Shown here: positions 53,167 through 62,867 of the stretch, piece by piece | How positions within the stretch are numbered: position 1 is the stretch's first letter | Layout of the letters: each line of letters starts with the position of its first letter | Assembly: GCA_030427965.1 (NCBI GenBank) | Contig: JAUICD010000007.1 | Coordinates: forward strand, 1-64,000 | Direction: 5' to 3' | Length of the DNA: 64,000 nucleotides | Origin: Bdellovibrionia bacterium | GTDB taxonomy: Bacteria > Bdellovibrionota > Bdellovibrionia > Bdellovibrionales > JAUICD01 | Made by a program: the position numbers and the translations under genes | The notes under the pieces: model-generated | Told to the model about the DNA's origin: nothing | The model's input: only the letters and a program-made list of their open reading frames with translations | Database searches by the model: none

Positions 53167-53937
53167 ATGAATCGAGACGATATCAAATTGGAAAAAAAGA
53201 TCTTCAAAGCCGTGGGAAAAGCCATTGGTGACTTTGATATGATTCAGGACGGAGACCATATCATGGTTGCAGTTTCAGGGGGAAAAGACTCTTGGGTCTT
53301 ACTCCATGTGCTGAACGAACTTCAAAAAAAAGCTCCTGTAAATTTTGAACTAACAGCTCTCAATATTGACCAGGGCTATGGAAATTTTAGACAAGATAAG
53401 ATTGAAGATTTCTTGGACTCTCGCAATATCAAAAGCATCATGAAAGACTTTGATATTGCAAGTATTGTCGAGGAAAAAAGCCAGGGAAGTGTGCCTTGCT
53501 CGCTTTGCGCTAGACTTAGACGTGGAGCTCTTTATGGCTACGCTCAAAAGCTTAAATGCAATAAAATTGCTCTTGGCCATCATCTTGATGATTTTGTAGA
53601 AACCCTTCTCTTAAATCAGTTTTTTATCGGAAAAACAGCCTCCATGTCTCCCAAACTCAACTCTGACAACGGAGAAAATACAGTCATTCGACCTTTGGTT
53701 TATGCCGAAGAAAACGACATACGCATTTATGCAAAAAACATCGAAGTCCCAATTGTATGTTGTGAATGCCCCTTAGCATGTGGGGAGAATCTACACTTTG
53801 ATCACAAACGACGAAAGATAAAAAATCTTCTCACAGAGCTTGAGAAAGACATCCCACATATCAAAAGTTCATTGATCAAAAGCCTAAGTAATATCAAACC
53901 CAGTCATATGCTGGATAGAAATCTCTGGACCCATTGA
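53167..53937 (+). CDS. ttcA: tRNA 2-thiocytidine synthetase TtcA
   Basis: 256 residues. Thiolates C32 of certain tRNAs. PP-loop SGGKDS at 37-42, CSLC (about 112-115) and a second cysteine in the ECPLAC region that together bind the [4Fe-4S] cluster in TtcA proteins. GHHLDDFVETLLLNQF and MSPKLN match the family. Ends with TGATG overlap with the methyltransferase gene. Confidence 0.95.
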   Translation: MNRDDIKLEKKIFKAVGKAIGDFDMIQDGDHIMVAVSGGKDSWVLLHVLNELQKKAPVNFELTALNIDQGYGNFRQDKIEDFLDSRNIKSIMKDFDIASIVEEKSQGSVPCSLCARLRRGALYGYAQKLKCNKIALGHHLDDFVETLLLNQFFIGKTASMSPKLNSDNGENTVIRPLVYAEENDIRIYAKNIEVPIVCCECPLACGENLHFDHKRRKIKNLLTELEKDIPHIKSSLIKSLSNIKPSHMLDRNLWTH

Positions 53938-54587
53938 TGTTATATCTTGTCGCAACCCCAATTGGAAACTCAGAAGACATCACATTGCGTGCTGTTCGCC
54001 TTATCAACGAATGTGACCTCCTTATAGGGGAAGAGCGCAAATCCACAGCTCAATTACTCAAGTCCCTTAATATCCAAAAGAAATTTGAACTCCTCAATGA
54101 ACATTCCGACACTCAAGACATTGAGTTTTTTACAAAGGAGTGCAAAACCAAGACCGTAGCTCTTGTCACTGATGCTGGAACACCAAGTTTTCACGACCCC
54201 GGCTTTCAACTCGTGGAATCTTGTCGGAAAAACAACATCCCAGTCAGCCCCATTCCAGGAGCATCAAGCCTCACAACTCTTATTTCTATGACAAGTCAAA
54301 AGCTTGAAGACTTTCGTGTTTATGGTTTTCTTCCAAAAGATTCTGACAGTCGGAAAAGTGAACTTAAAAAGCTCAAAAAAGAATGCTCTGCTTTTGTCCT
54401 TATGGACACGCCCTATAGGCTAGAGAGACTTCTCTCTGAACTCTCAATTGAGTTTGGTAATCGGAAGGCTTTGTTAGGGATAGATATGACTGGGCCAAAT
54501 GAACTGTACATTGAAGATCAAGTCTTCAATTTACCCCAAAAAGCAAAGGGGCTCAAAGAACCTTTTATGATTTTGATTTATCCATAA
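53937..54587 (+). CDS. rsmI: rRNA 2'-O-methyltransferase RsmI-like
   Basis: 216 residues of the tetrapyrrole-methylase fold used by RsmI to methylate C1402 of 16S rRNA. It starts MLYLVATPIGN and contains TLRAVRLINECDLLIGEER, LVTDAGTPSFHDPGFQLV and PIPGASSLTTL. RsmI proteins are usually ~270-290 residues, so the C-terminal extension is missing. The upstream ATG (53934 TTG-ATG) gives one extra codon only; ATG 53937 overlaps the ttcA stop (TGATG). Functional assignment is by family; a paralogous role is possible. Confidence 0.88.
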   Translation: MLYLVATPIGNSEDITLRAVRLINECDLLIGEERKSTAQLLKSLNIQKKFELLNEHSDTQDIEFFTKECKTKTVALVTDAGTPSFHDPGFQLVESCRKNNIPVSPIPGASSLTTLISMTSQKLEDFRVYGFLPKDSDSRKSELKKLKKECSAFVLMDTPYRLERLLSELSIEFGNRKALLGIDMTGPNELYIEDQVFNLPQKAKGLKEPFMILIYP

Positions 54588-54873
54588 TTTTTTTGAAATC
54601 CCGAATAAACCAGTGATAAAGAAAGCGCACTCCCACACCCATTCCCCACCAAAATACAAATTGCGTGCTTATAGCCACCACAGTTCTTGAATCAAAAATA
54701 GGCGTATCAATCAATCCATATATCAAAAAACAAGAGTAAAAAACCAATTGATCAAAAAACTGCAAGAATGCCGTCTCAGGAACTTGAATAGATATTGTCA
54801 GAATATGAAGCAGAAAAAAACAGAGCCATATAAACCCCAACCACATCGATGTTAAAACTTTAGGAAGGCTCAT
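54565..54873 (-). CDS. Small membrane protein of unknown function
   Basis: 102 residues with three hydrophobic segments (about 9-30, 40-58, 66-88) and a basic C-terminus. No recognised domain and only a weak Shine-Dalgarno. It overlaps the convergent rsmI-like 3' end by 23 bp. Length, membrane pattern and lack of a better frame support it moderately. Confidence 0.55.
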   Translation of the reverse strand: MSLPKVLTSMWLGFIWLCFFLLHILTISIQVPETAFLQFFDQLVFYSCFLIYGLIDTPIFDSRTVVAISTQFVFWWGMGVGVRFLYHWFIRDFKKIMDKSKS

Positions 54874-54916
54874 AAGACTATTCGAGCGAGAATTGAAGTC
54901 TCAGTCAAGACAAAGG

Positions 54917-55879
54917 TCACTCCTCTAAATCTTGCATGGTTTGAGTATAAAAATACCTATCATACATTTGATTGTACTTGGTCCAAGTCGCTCCACTGGA
55001 CTTTTCACCACGGATAAAGGCATCCAAAGCATTCACCTTACTGTCCAAATCATCAATAAATGCCACAACAAATGCCTCTAAAAACTTAGGACGCTTAGGA
55101 GAGCCATAGTCCATTCTACCATGATGACTCAATACTATGTGTTTTAACACATTCTTCAATTCAAAAGGAAAGTTTGGTATTTCACTTGCCTTTTTTTCTA
55201 CAAGCTCTGAACCAAGAGGTATGTGGCCAACAAGACGTCCAACATCTGTATACCCAAAACCCGTTTCGAACGAAAGTTCCCATATTTTACCAATATCATG
55301 ATAAACGGCACCAAAAAGAAGTAAATCCAGATCCAAAACCTTATAGTGATCTGCGATTTTCACCATCATTTGAGAGATCGACAAAACATGCTCAAGTAAT
55401 CCCCCAATATAAGCATGATGAATCGTCTTAGCTGCAGGTGATGACATAAAAAGTGGTTTGATCTCCGGATCTTCCAATGTGTTGTCGATCAATTTTTTGA
55501 TATTTGGATTCTTAACTAAAGAAAGCACATCCTTCAATTCTCGATACATTTCAGCACTATCTCGTTTTGATGCTGGTAAATAATCACCCAATTCAATGCC
55601 AAGAGGATCTGTCACTTCTAGGTTTTGAATCACAAGTTGTTTTCGATTTTGAAAAGACTGAACAAACCCCTTTACATCTATAAAGTCGCTGGAATCAAAC
55701 CTCTCATTCCAGTCTTGAGCACTTTCCCAAATACGAGCTTCAATTGTTCCCGTGCGATCTCCGAGTACCAGCGCCAAATAGTGTTTCCCAGTTTTTCCAG
55801 TATTGAGTGTTTTCTCACGAACAAGAAACGTGGATTGCACACTTTGTTTTTCTTGTAGATCTTCAATATAAATTTTCAT
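54917..55879 (-). CDS. YhaM-like OB-HD 3'-5' exoribonuclease
   Basis: 320 residues. N-terminal OB-fold (~1-100; GRTGTIEARIW-type strand set, here GDRTGTIEARIWESAQDW) binds nucleic acid, and a C-terminal HD domain (~160-290) has GGLLEHVL, VYHDIGKIWE and the later HIVLSHHG histidine pair. Bacillus YhaM degrades RNA and ssDNA with this arrangement. ATG 55879 is chosen over TTG 55891. It lies 2 bases after the aminotransferase stop. Confidence 0.9.
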   Translation of the reverse strand: MKIYIEDLQEKQSVQSTFLVREKTLNTGKTGKHYLALVLGDRTGTIEARIWESAQDWNERFDSSDFIDVKGFVQSFQNRKQLVIQNLEVTDPLGIELGDYLPASKRDSAEMYRELKDVLSLVKNPNIKKLIDNTLEDPEIKPLFMSSPAAKTIHHAYIGGLLEHVLSISQMMVKIADHYKVLDLDLLLFGAVYHDIGKIWELSFETGFGYTDVGRLVGHIPLGSELVEKKASEIPNFPFELKNVLKHIVLSHHGRMDYGSPKRPKFLEAFVVAFIDDLDSKVNALDAFIRGEKSSGATWTKYNQMYDRYFYTQTMQDLEE

Positions 55880-55881
55880 AA

Positions 55882-56769
55882 TCAATTCCAAGGGTGATGG
55901 GACTCAGCCCACCTTGAGTACTCTTCTATTTTTTTCTTATAACCTTCTTGAAGCGCCCTGACAACAGTGCTTCTCTTTCCAGTCTTTTTTCCATTGGCAC
56001 TTTTGACTGGCATGATTTCACGTGTAGAGGACGTGATAAAGACCTCATCTGCATCAAAAAGCTCCTGAGCAGTAAATCCCCGTTTTTGGATTTGGATTCC
56101 AGATGTATTTGCGACCTCCTCAACAAGGCTGCGCGTAATCCCCCTCAAAATATCAAATTCATCAGGAGTCATGACAATAGTATCTCCTTGAACGATCTGA
56201 ATATTAGATGTGCACCCTTCTGTTATAAATCCTTCACTGTTCATCATTACAGATTCATAGGGGCGAAACTCTTTACCTTCAATAAATGCTAATACATTAT
56301 TTAGATAATTTCCTGATTTAATATTTGGATCCAATGATCTCTTAGAGTTTCGAAGTCTCTCTGTGACTGCTATGTCCACTCCCTCTGTGTAATACTCCTT
56401 TGGGGGGACTTCAAAAGGTTTAAAATAAAGAACATAATTGGGTTTCCCAGCAAGACTTGGATCCATTCCAATTGGTCCCTCACCTCTTGTCACCTGAAGC
56501 CTCATATAGTAGTTCGGCTCTCCAATTTCTTTATAAATGCTGTATATTTCTTGAATGATCCTGTCTGCTGTCTTACCCAAATCAAGTTTCAACCACTCAG
56601 CAGATCGAAACAGGCGATCTATATGAGCTTCAAATTGAAAAAATACTTTTCCATAAGACCTCGTGACTTCATAAACAGCATCTCCAAATAGAAAGCCTCG
56701 ATCAAATACAGAAATTTTTGCATCTTCAGGTTTCATCACCTGACCATTTACAGCCACCAATTCTTTCAT
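55882..56769 (-). CDS. Class IV aminotransferase (branched-chain or D-amino-acid type)
   Basis: 295 residues of the fold-type IV PLP family (IlvE, Dat, PabC). Family features: FDRGFLFGDAVYE (~22-34), PLP-binding Lys151 in PNIKSGNYL, TEGCTSNI (~187-194) and REIMPV near the end. Whether it acts on branched-chain amino acids or D-alanine is not decidable from these motifs. ATG 56769 with GGGAGTTAAA upstream. Confidence 0.9.
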   Translation of the reverse strand: MKELVAVNGQVMKPEDAKISVFDRGFLFGDAVYEVTRSYGKVFFQFEAHIDRLFRSAEWLKLDLGKTADRIIQEIYSIYKEIGEPNYYMRLQVTRGEGPIGMDPSLAGKPNYVLYFKPFEVPPKEYYTEGVDIAVTERLRNSKRSLDPNIKSGNYLNNVLAFIEGKEFRPYESVMMNSEGFITEGCTSNIQIVQGDTIVMTPDEFDILRGITRSLVEEVANTSGIQIQKRGFTAQELFDADEVFITSSTREIMPVKSANGKKTGKRSTVVRALQEGYKKKIEEYSRWAESHHPWN

Positions 56770-56770
56770 T

Positions 56771-57424
56771 TTAACTCCCACAAAGGTATTCTGGGTAACG
56801 ACTATCCGACAATTTAAATCGAGACAAGTAAATCACTTCATCTGCAACACCAAAAACATAGTACACACCTGAAAAAAGGCTTACATATTTTGTTTTTCTC
56901 AATTCAAGTTCAAAACCATCTTCTTCTAAAAGTTGATCAGAAACAGACGTGAGATCCACATACTTCTTACAGCCCAAGCCCAATTCGGAGCCTCCCATTT
57001 TTCGTACTTGAGCATCACTTTCAAAGACAACAAAAACTTTGTCATAGTCATAGTTCAATTTAATACCCATACGAAATTTTGCATCCTCGTCATCTGAGAT
57101 ATAGTTTCTGAGATCAATTCCACCTGAGCCTCTGGGAAATAGAAATTTTCGATTGAAGCCTTTTATCGCACGCCCCTTTGTATTGACCAAATAAACATCA
57201 AAGGCCCCACGAGTCAGGTGTCCTCGAATAGTTTTCGGGGTCGCTTTTTCTTTGATTTGCTCGGGGGCAACTTCCAATATTTTTTCAGCGATACTTTTCG
57301 GTATTTCTCTTCCTACAGGGCGCTCTTTCATTTCGACAGACTCATATGGCAAATGTTTTGTAAATCCTGGGTCAAAAGTACAAGAAGCAAGAAACAATGA
57401 TAACAAAAGCAACAGTATCGGCAT
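56771..57424 (-). CDS. Lipoprotein of unknown function
   Basis: 217 residues; signal peptide with lipobox LASC at about 12-15. A charged N-terminal half (PVGREIPKSIAEKIL) is followed by a beta-rich region. Family unknown. The stop overlaps the aminotransferase ribosome site and the start overlaps the GYF-TPR stop (TGATG), so all three are probably one operon. Confidence 0.8.
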   Translation of the reverse strand: MPILLLLLSLFLASCTFDPGFTKHLPYESVEMKERPVGREIPKSIAEKILEVAPEQIKEKATPKTIRGHLTRGAFDVYLVNTKGRAIKGFNRKFLFPRGSGGIDLRNYISDDEDAKFRMGIKLNYDYDKVFVVFESDAQVRKMGGSELGLGCKKYVDLTSVSDQLLEEDGFELELRKTKYVSLFSGVYYVFGVADEVIYLSRFKLSDSRYPEYLCGS

Positions 57425-59157
57425 CAGTTTGCTCTTCCATTGACATTTTCATTGGCCATTTCATTTTTGAGTAACAAAAGAGGGCGATAATTAGAAGACA
57501 TTCTCAACCCACTTGAAAGTAAGTCTTTTGCTCCTACGACATTCTTTTTTCGAAATTCAGACCATGCAACTCCTGCTGTAGCCTGAAGAGAAGAAGGGTT
57601 CAGACGATGCACTTTTTCCCAAGAGTCTGAGGCACAAACAAAATTGGACTGATTCTCACAAAACCTTGCTTTTAAAATATGCGGAAGCAGAGAGTCTCCT
57701 TTCAAGGATGCCAGTTTTAAGTTTGCCTCGGCCTCATCAATCAATCCCAAAACGTTCTGCACGTACGCCAGATATGTGCGAATCTCAGGGTCGTCTGGAG
57801 CTTGCAGCAACGCATCCTCAATAATTTTCTTTCCTTCTATTTTTTTTCCGCTTTTAAATCGAACAAACCCATTCACCGCTACAAGCTTTGGCTCTGTATC
57901 AAGAGAAGGGTAAAATCTCTGGAACCAACTGTATATATGTCCCCAGCCCATTCTCTCTCGAAAAAACTGTGGGTCATGGACATGAGTCATTGTAAGAGCT
58001 GGATCTTCAGTTAAAATTCCTTTTAAGGTTTCTATAGAACTCTCACTGTCTTCTTTTAAAAATTGAACATAGGAACGAGCAAGACGAACTTCAAGTCTAT
58101 AATCCTGGCTCGTTTTCAAAAAATCGCCCAGCTTCTCATCCACTTCATCCAAGTTTTTCTTATCGCCAGTTTGCTGATACCAACCAACTGCATTTTCAAA
58201 AAGAGAGAGCATCAGTATCCCGTCACTCAATCGCACCGTTTGAGCTTCATTGAATTTCTGTCGAGCTTTCGCATGCTCCTTACGCAAAGTATGAACAATT
58301 CCTCGATTCACTAATGCTGGAGTAAATAATGCATCCGCATTCAAAGCCGAATCTAAGTGAGTCTCAGCTTTTGCATTATCATAGTTTGAGAGCGCAACAA
58401 GAGCCAAAACATTTTGAGCACGCTTTTGAAAGGATGGGCCCATTTCAGTTTTAATTGGACCTTCGAGCATCCTCCTTGCAAGAACGGTTTCATGTTTCAT
58501 GACCATAAGTGGGGCCAAACTCAACACGACTTCAAGGTTGTCTGGACGCAATTGCCGCGCTTTTGAAAGAAGCCTCACTGCTGTATTGTAATCCCCAACT
58601 TCACTTGCCTGGAGCCCCTCTCTTAAAAGACTTCTAAATTCACTGGGGGCAGTAACATTTTTACTGAGGTGACTCTTCTGTTGCACAAGTCCCCAGGTCA
58701 TTCCAAGTGCCAAAACTATCGCAGCTGCCCACGTCCACCTTGGAACTTCCAGTTTTTTGGTCTTTTGATGAGATTCAATAGGATAGTAACTTCCCACCGT
58801 CACAATGGGGGCTTCTTCTGAAGCACCTTCGGTGTTAAATTCTTTTTGATTCAACTGCTCTTTAATTCCCTCGGATAAGCGTTCCGTATTTCCAAATGTT
58901 CCCAACACGTCTGTCATTGTCTCAGTCGAAGTTTGAGTATTTGTAAGGGTGTGTTCATCAGAGGCCCCAGATTTATTACGTACTTCTCTTAAAAGTGGCT
59001 CAAACTGAGGATTATCTCTAAAATAGGTCCATCTACCAAACGCAGGAGCAATTTCATCAAGAGCCAAAAGCTCACGTCGCTGAATGGATTCAATTACTTC
59101 TTTTGTCGTAAGTGGTCCAACCACTCGCCCACCAGCTTTAATTAGCCAATAGTCCAT
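57424..59157 (-). CDS. GYF-domain TPR membrane protein
   Basis: 577 residues. N-terminal GYF_2 domain (~1-58; DYWLIKAGGRVVGPLTTKEV), an acidic linker, one membrane helix (~147-165), and TPR-like repeats to the end (~185-560; VRLLSKARQLRPDNLEVVL, RGIVHTLRKEHAKARQKF, YLAYVQNVLGLIDEAEANL). The order cytoplasmic GYF, membrane, periplasmic TPR suggests an adaptor that senses a cytoplasmic partner and builds periplasmic contacts. It is the second GYF_2 protein in the window. AGGAG precedes ATG 59157. Confidence 0.9.
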   Translation of the reverse strand: MDYWLIKAGGRVVGPLTTKEVIESIQRRELLALDEIAPAFGRWTYFRDNPQFEPLLREVRNKSGASDEHTLTNTQTSTETMTDVLGTFGNTERLSEGIKEQLNQKEFNTEGASEEAPIVTVGSYYPIESHQKTKKLEVPRWTWAAAIVLALGMTWGLVQQKSHLSKNVTAPSEFRSLLREGLQASEVGDYNTAVRLLSKARQLRPDNLEVVLSLAPLMVMKHETVLARRMLEGPIKTEMGPSFQKRAQNVLALVALSNYDNAKAETHLDSALNADALFTPALVNRGIVHTLRKEHAKARQKFNEAQTVRLSDGILMLSLFENAVGWYQQTGDKKNLDEVDEKLGDFLKTSQDYRLEVRLARSYVQFLKEDSESSIETLKGILTEDPALTMTHVHDPQFFRERMGWGHIYSWFQRFYPSLDTEPKLVAVNGFVRFKSGKKIEGKKIIEDALLQAPDDPEIRTYLAYVQNVLGLIDEAEANLKLASLKGDSLLPHILKARFCENQSNFVCASDSWEKVHRLNPSSLQATAGVAWSEFRKKNVVGAKDLLSSGLRMSSNYRPLLLLKNEMANENVNGRAN

Positions 59158-59164
59158 GACACTC

Positions 59165-60700
59165 CTAATGCAAAAAATGGCGGCGTTTTGTTAATACCAA
59201 ATTGACACCTAAATCCTGTGCTTTTTGAATGACTTCCTTATCTTTAATAGAACCACCGGGCTGGATGATCCAAGAAATACCAGCCTCATGAGCTTGTTCA
59301 ATAGAATCTGGAAAAGGAAAAAAAGCATCGCTTGCAAGCACAATATCTTTCGTTTCATTTGGATGAAACGCTTTCCATCTCTCAACGGCTTGCTTCACAG
59401 CATCTATACGATTGACTTGTCCCATACCCAATCCCAATGTCTTCTCTCCACTTCCTATTGCAATCGCATTGCTCTTTAAACGAGCAACAACTCTCCAAAT
59501 AAAGCTCATACTACGGACCAATTCTTCAGTTGGAGGTTTTCCCTGTACATTCCATTCTTCTGACCATACGGAAACCGTGTCACTGGATTGCACAAGATAT
59601 CCTCCATCAACAGTACGAATTTGCTCTTGTTTGCTCTTATTTTCACATACTTGTGGCCATTTCAAAACTCTTAGGTTTTTCTTTTTTGAAAAAATATCCA
59701 ATGAACCACTATCAAAGTCGGGGGCGATCACACACTCCAAAAACAGCTCTGTAAGAACCTTGGCAACTTCGCCTGTGACAGGTCGATTGAGAGCCACAAT
59801 GCCTCCAAAAACAGAAACTGGATCTGCTTTCAATGACTCTTTTGTTGCTTGAATTAAACTGTCAGAACTTGCAATACCACAAGGGTTGTTGTGTTTCAGC
59901 GACACCACTGTTGGGCGCTCAAAAAGCCGTAACGCCTGTACTCCTGCATCGACATCTAAAAGGTTATTATAGGACAACTCCTTACCCTGAAGAATTTCAG
60001 CTTGATGTATACCACCAGAAGTTCCTCTTATACGATACCATACCGCTTTCTGTTGTGGATTCTCCCCATAGCGCATTTCTTGTACAAATTGCCCACCCAA
60101 AGAGTGATTCTTTTGGACTTCACCCGCACTCATCCTCTTTGCAATCATAGAGTCATAGGATGATGTGTGATAAAACACTTTGGTTGCAAGGCGTTTTCTG
60201 AACTCAAGATCACTAGCACGTCCCTCAAGAACAAGTGCATAATCACTCGGATCAACAACAACAGTTGTTGTTTCAAAATTCTTTGCCGCGGCCCTCAAAA
60301 GAGTGGGACCACCAATATCAATGTATTCACAAAGCTCCCTATCGTTCAGCCCTTCAGAAAGAGCCTCTTCAAATGGATAGAGGTTACAGACAACAAGGTC
60401 AAAGTTGTCTAGTCCCATTTCTTCCAAAAGCTTCACATCACCCTGTTCATGTTTTCTTGCAAGAAGAGGAATGTGGATATGTGGATGCAAGGTACGAACT
60501 CTTCCATCCATCACTTCAGGGAAACCCGTTTGCTCAGAAACATGGATCACTTTTACTCCAGCATTCTCAAGAAACTTTGCCGTTCCACCTGTAGAAACAA
60601 CTCGTGCCCCACTTTGAGCAAGAGAGGGAATAAAAGTCTCTAGTTGAGATTTATCTGAGACACTCACTAATACGTTCTTAAATATTTTTTTGTCTTGCAT
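59165..60700 (-). CDS. purH: Bifunctional AICAR formyltransferase / IMP cyclohydrolase
   Basis: 511 residues, the usual length. Catalyses the last two steps of IMP synthesis. N-terminal MGS-fold IMP cyclohydrolase (~1-195; KNVLVSVSDKSQLETFI, STGGTAKFL) and C-terminal formyltransferase (KHNNPCGIA, and GMGQVNR region) are both present. ATG 60700 overlaps the mlaD stop by one base (TAATG), a fixed coupling between nucleotide synthesis and the lipid transporter genes that is unusual. Confidence 0.97.
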   Translation of the reverse strand: MQDKKIFKNVLVSVSDKSQLETFIPSLAQSGARVVSTGGTAKFLENAGVKVIHVSEQTGFPEVMDGRVRTLHPHIHIPLLARKHEQGDVKLLEEMGLDNFDLVVCNLYPFEEALSEGLNDRELCEYIDIGGPTLLRAAAKNFETTTVVVDPSDYALVLEGRASDLEFRKRLATKVFYHTSSYDSMIAKRMSAGEVQKNHSLGGQFVQEMRYGENPQQKAVWYRIRGTSGGIHQAEILQGKELSYNNLLDVDAGVQALRLFERPTVVSLKHNNPCGIASSDSLIQATKESLKADPVSVFGGIVALNRPVTGEVAKVLTELFLECVIAPDFDSGSLDIFSKKKNLRVLKWPQVCENKSKQEQIRTVDGGYLVQSSDTVSVWSEEWNVQGKPPTEELVRSMSFIWRVVARLKSNAIAIGSGEKTLGLGMGQVNRIDAVKQAVERWKAFHPNETKDIVLASDAFFPFPDSIEQAHEAGISWIIQPGGSIKDKEVIQKAQDLGVNLVLTKRRHFLH

Positions 60701-62100
60701 TAAAAAGGCACCTGGGTTGCTAGCTTTTTGATATCGTCGTTGGTCAAATCTATACCAGCTCCGATGAAACTAGAAAAGGTGCCATCCGTCGAAATAAAAT
60801 CGTCTGCCCCACCTATAAGATAAAGGCCGCGCATAAAGGAATACCGCGCGTACCCCCTCATATGTGGATTGTCATCGCCAAACTCAAACGCCTCAACGGA
60901 AAAACGAAGCTTGCGACCAAACATATGATAATCCAGTCCCAATCCACCAGAGCTCTCAATAAGCCCTCCGCGAATGGTAAAGTCCCAAAAGTTTTTTGCA
61001 AATATCAACGTGAGTTTGGTTTTATTTTTAAATGTTTTCACTTCCTCAGTTTCTGAAGACGTCGACGACCCTCCACTTTTCACGGTTTTTTCAGTTTCCG
61101 TTGTTTCTACAACACCCTTTGGATCATCAATAACAGCAATTTCAAAATATCGATCCAATCCTGGTTGGATTCGGATGCCTGCATAGGTTTTTGCTAGACT
61201 TTGCTCTGAAAGATATTCCGTGTGCACATCAATACTTGTTTGTATCTTATTTGCACCACCAATAAATTCATTTATACCCGCAACAGCTGTATTGATTTCT
61301 TCAACCGTTTCTTCATCATTGATCAAACGCCCAAGAGTTCCCTCACCCGAATTCACCTTGTGAGTGATCTCTTCAATATTGGCAAGTGAAGTGTCAATTT
61401 TCCCCAAAGCCACAACGGCTTTACGCCAATTGGCTCGAAGTCCCTCATCACTTTCATCGTTCACAAGTTCATCAATCGTCGCAGCGACTTTTTCAACATC
61501 ATCGATAATATTATTGATCTTGCCTTTATTCTGTTCAGTGATACTGGCAATATTCTCTGTCAGAACTTCAAAGTTTCGAATGATTCGCCCCAAAGAGGTT
61601 TTCACCTGCTCTTCATTCCCTTTGACTGCATCTTTCAATGTCTTTGCAACTTCACTTAAAGATTGAGCAAGCTCCCCCACTTGCTTCACAACTTTGTCCA
61701 TCGAACCTCGATCCGATACATTTTTAATTTCAGAACCTTCTTTCATCTCAGGGTCGGAGGAATTTCCCGGGGTAACAGATACAAACTTATCCCCCAAAAT
61801 CCCAGCGGATCGAACTTCAACACCTGCAGACTCCGTCAAAGTAATATCTGAGCCAAATGACAACTCCACTCTGGCAACCCCGTCAACAAGCCGTATTTTG
61901 CGGATAATCCCAACATTGATACCTGCAATCTTAATCGAGCTTTTTTCGACAAGACCACTGGCATCATCAATATGAAACCAGTAAAGTTTAGATCCACCTA
62001 GGTAACTTGGATCTTCGTTCACACTAAGGGTCATTCCCGCCACCATAACAGAGACAAGAACGACCAATAGTCCTACACGAAATTCAATCGATCCAAACAT
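60700..62100 (-). CDS. mlaD: MCE-family protein (MlaD) with long helical and barrel-like C-terminus
   Basis: 466 residues: N-terminal membrane helix (~5-27), MCE domain (~35-120; FHIDDASGLVEKSSIKIAGINVG, VRSAGILGDKFV), a long heptad-like helix region (~135-280), then ~300-460 beta-rich sequence with alternating hydrophobic residues (AGIRIQPGLDRYFEIAVI, LTLIFAKNFWDFTIRGGLIES, LRFSVEAFEFGDDNPH, YLIGGADDFI) that resembles a small outer-membrane barrel. E. coli MlaD ends shortly after the MCE domain. If correct, the protein could reach across the periplasm. It follows mlaF. Confidence 0.92.
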   Translation of the reverse strand: MFGSIEFRVGLLVVLVSVMVAGMTLSVNEDPSYLGGSKLYWFHIDDASGLVEKSSIKIAGINVGIIRKIRLVDGVARVELSFGSDITLTESAGVEVRSAGILGDKFVSVTPGNSSDPEMKEGSEIKNVSDRGSMDKVVKQVGELAQSLSEVAKTLKDAVKGNEEQVKTSLGRIIRNFEVLTENIASITEQNKGKINNIIDDVEKVAATIDELVNDESDEGLRANWRKAVVALGKIDTSLANIEEITHKVNSGEGTLGRLINDEETVEEINTAVAGINEFIGGANKIQTSIDVHTEYLSEQSLAKTYAGIRIQPGLDRYFEIAVIDDPKGVVETTETEKTVKSGGSSTSSETEEVKTFKNKTKLTLIFAKNFWDFTIRGGLIESSGGLGLDYHMFGRKLRFSVEAFEFGDDNPHMRGYARYSFMRGLYLIGGADDFISTDGTFSSFIGAGIDLTNDDIKKLATQVPF

Positions 62101-62867
62101 CAGTTCTTATGCACTCCCTTTTGAACAAAGCGTTTAACCAAATCCACTTCCGAGTTCAAAAAATCTTGTGGGGTTCCATACAGTAAAACTTTCCCCTCAT
62201 TTAACATCGCCACATAATCTCCAATCCTAAAGGCCGCATAGAGATCATGAGTCACAATCACAGACGTGAGCCCCGGCCTATGTTTATGGGTCTCCAATAT
62301 TAGATTATCTACCATTTCAGTGATAATTGGATCTAATCCAGTCGTTGGTTCATCATATAGAAGTATTTCTGGATCTAGGGCTATCGCGCGTGCCAGACCG
62401 ACACGTTTCCTCATTCCTCCACTCAGTTCAGAAGGTAACTTTTTAAAATGTTTTGGGTCAAGGCCAACCAACCTAAGTCGGGTTTCAGCTTCTGAACGCA
62501 TCAATCGAGGCTTCATGTCCTTTCTATGTTCACGAAGGGGAAATAAAACATTGTCAATCACAGACATATCATCAAAAAGAGCTGCATTTTGAAAGAGAAC
62601 ACCAAACTTCCTTCGAAAATTAATAATCGCATCTTCTTCAAGATCTGACATTTTTGTACCAAGAACTTCAACTGCACCTGATGTTGGTTTTATTAGTCCT
62701 AAAAAATGTTTCAATAAAACGCTCTTACCAGTTCCACTAAATCCAATGATTGTCGTGATCTTGCCTTTTAGAATGTTCAGATTCATTCCATTTAGGACGT
62801 ACTCTTTTCCATCAAATGATTTTCTAAGATCTGAAACTCGAATCGCATATTTGGGTTCTACATCCAT
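62100..62867 (-). CDS. mlaF: MlaF-like ABC ATPase of the lipid transporter
   Basis: 255 residues. Walker A GFSGTGKSV (~42-50), Q-loop LFQNAALF, signature LSGGMRKRVGLARAI, Walker B ILLYDEPTTGLDP, and H-loop VIVTHD. Powers phospholipid transport with MlaE and MlaD. Its ATG overlaps mlaE by 10 bp. Confidence 0.96.
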   Translation of the reverse strand: MDVEPKYAIRVSDLRKSFDGKEYVLNGMNLNILKGKITTIIGFSGTGKSVLLKHFLGLIKPTSGAVEVLGTKMSDLEEDAIINFRRKFGVLFQNAALFDDMSVIDNVLFPLREHRKDMKPRLMRSEAETRLRLVGLDPKHFKKLPSELSGGMRKRVGLARAIALDPEILLYDEPTTGLDPIITEMVDNLILETHKHRPGLTSVIVTHDLYAAFRIGDYVAMLNEGKVLLYGTPQDFLNSEVDLVKRFVQKGVHKN

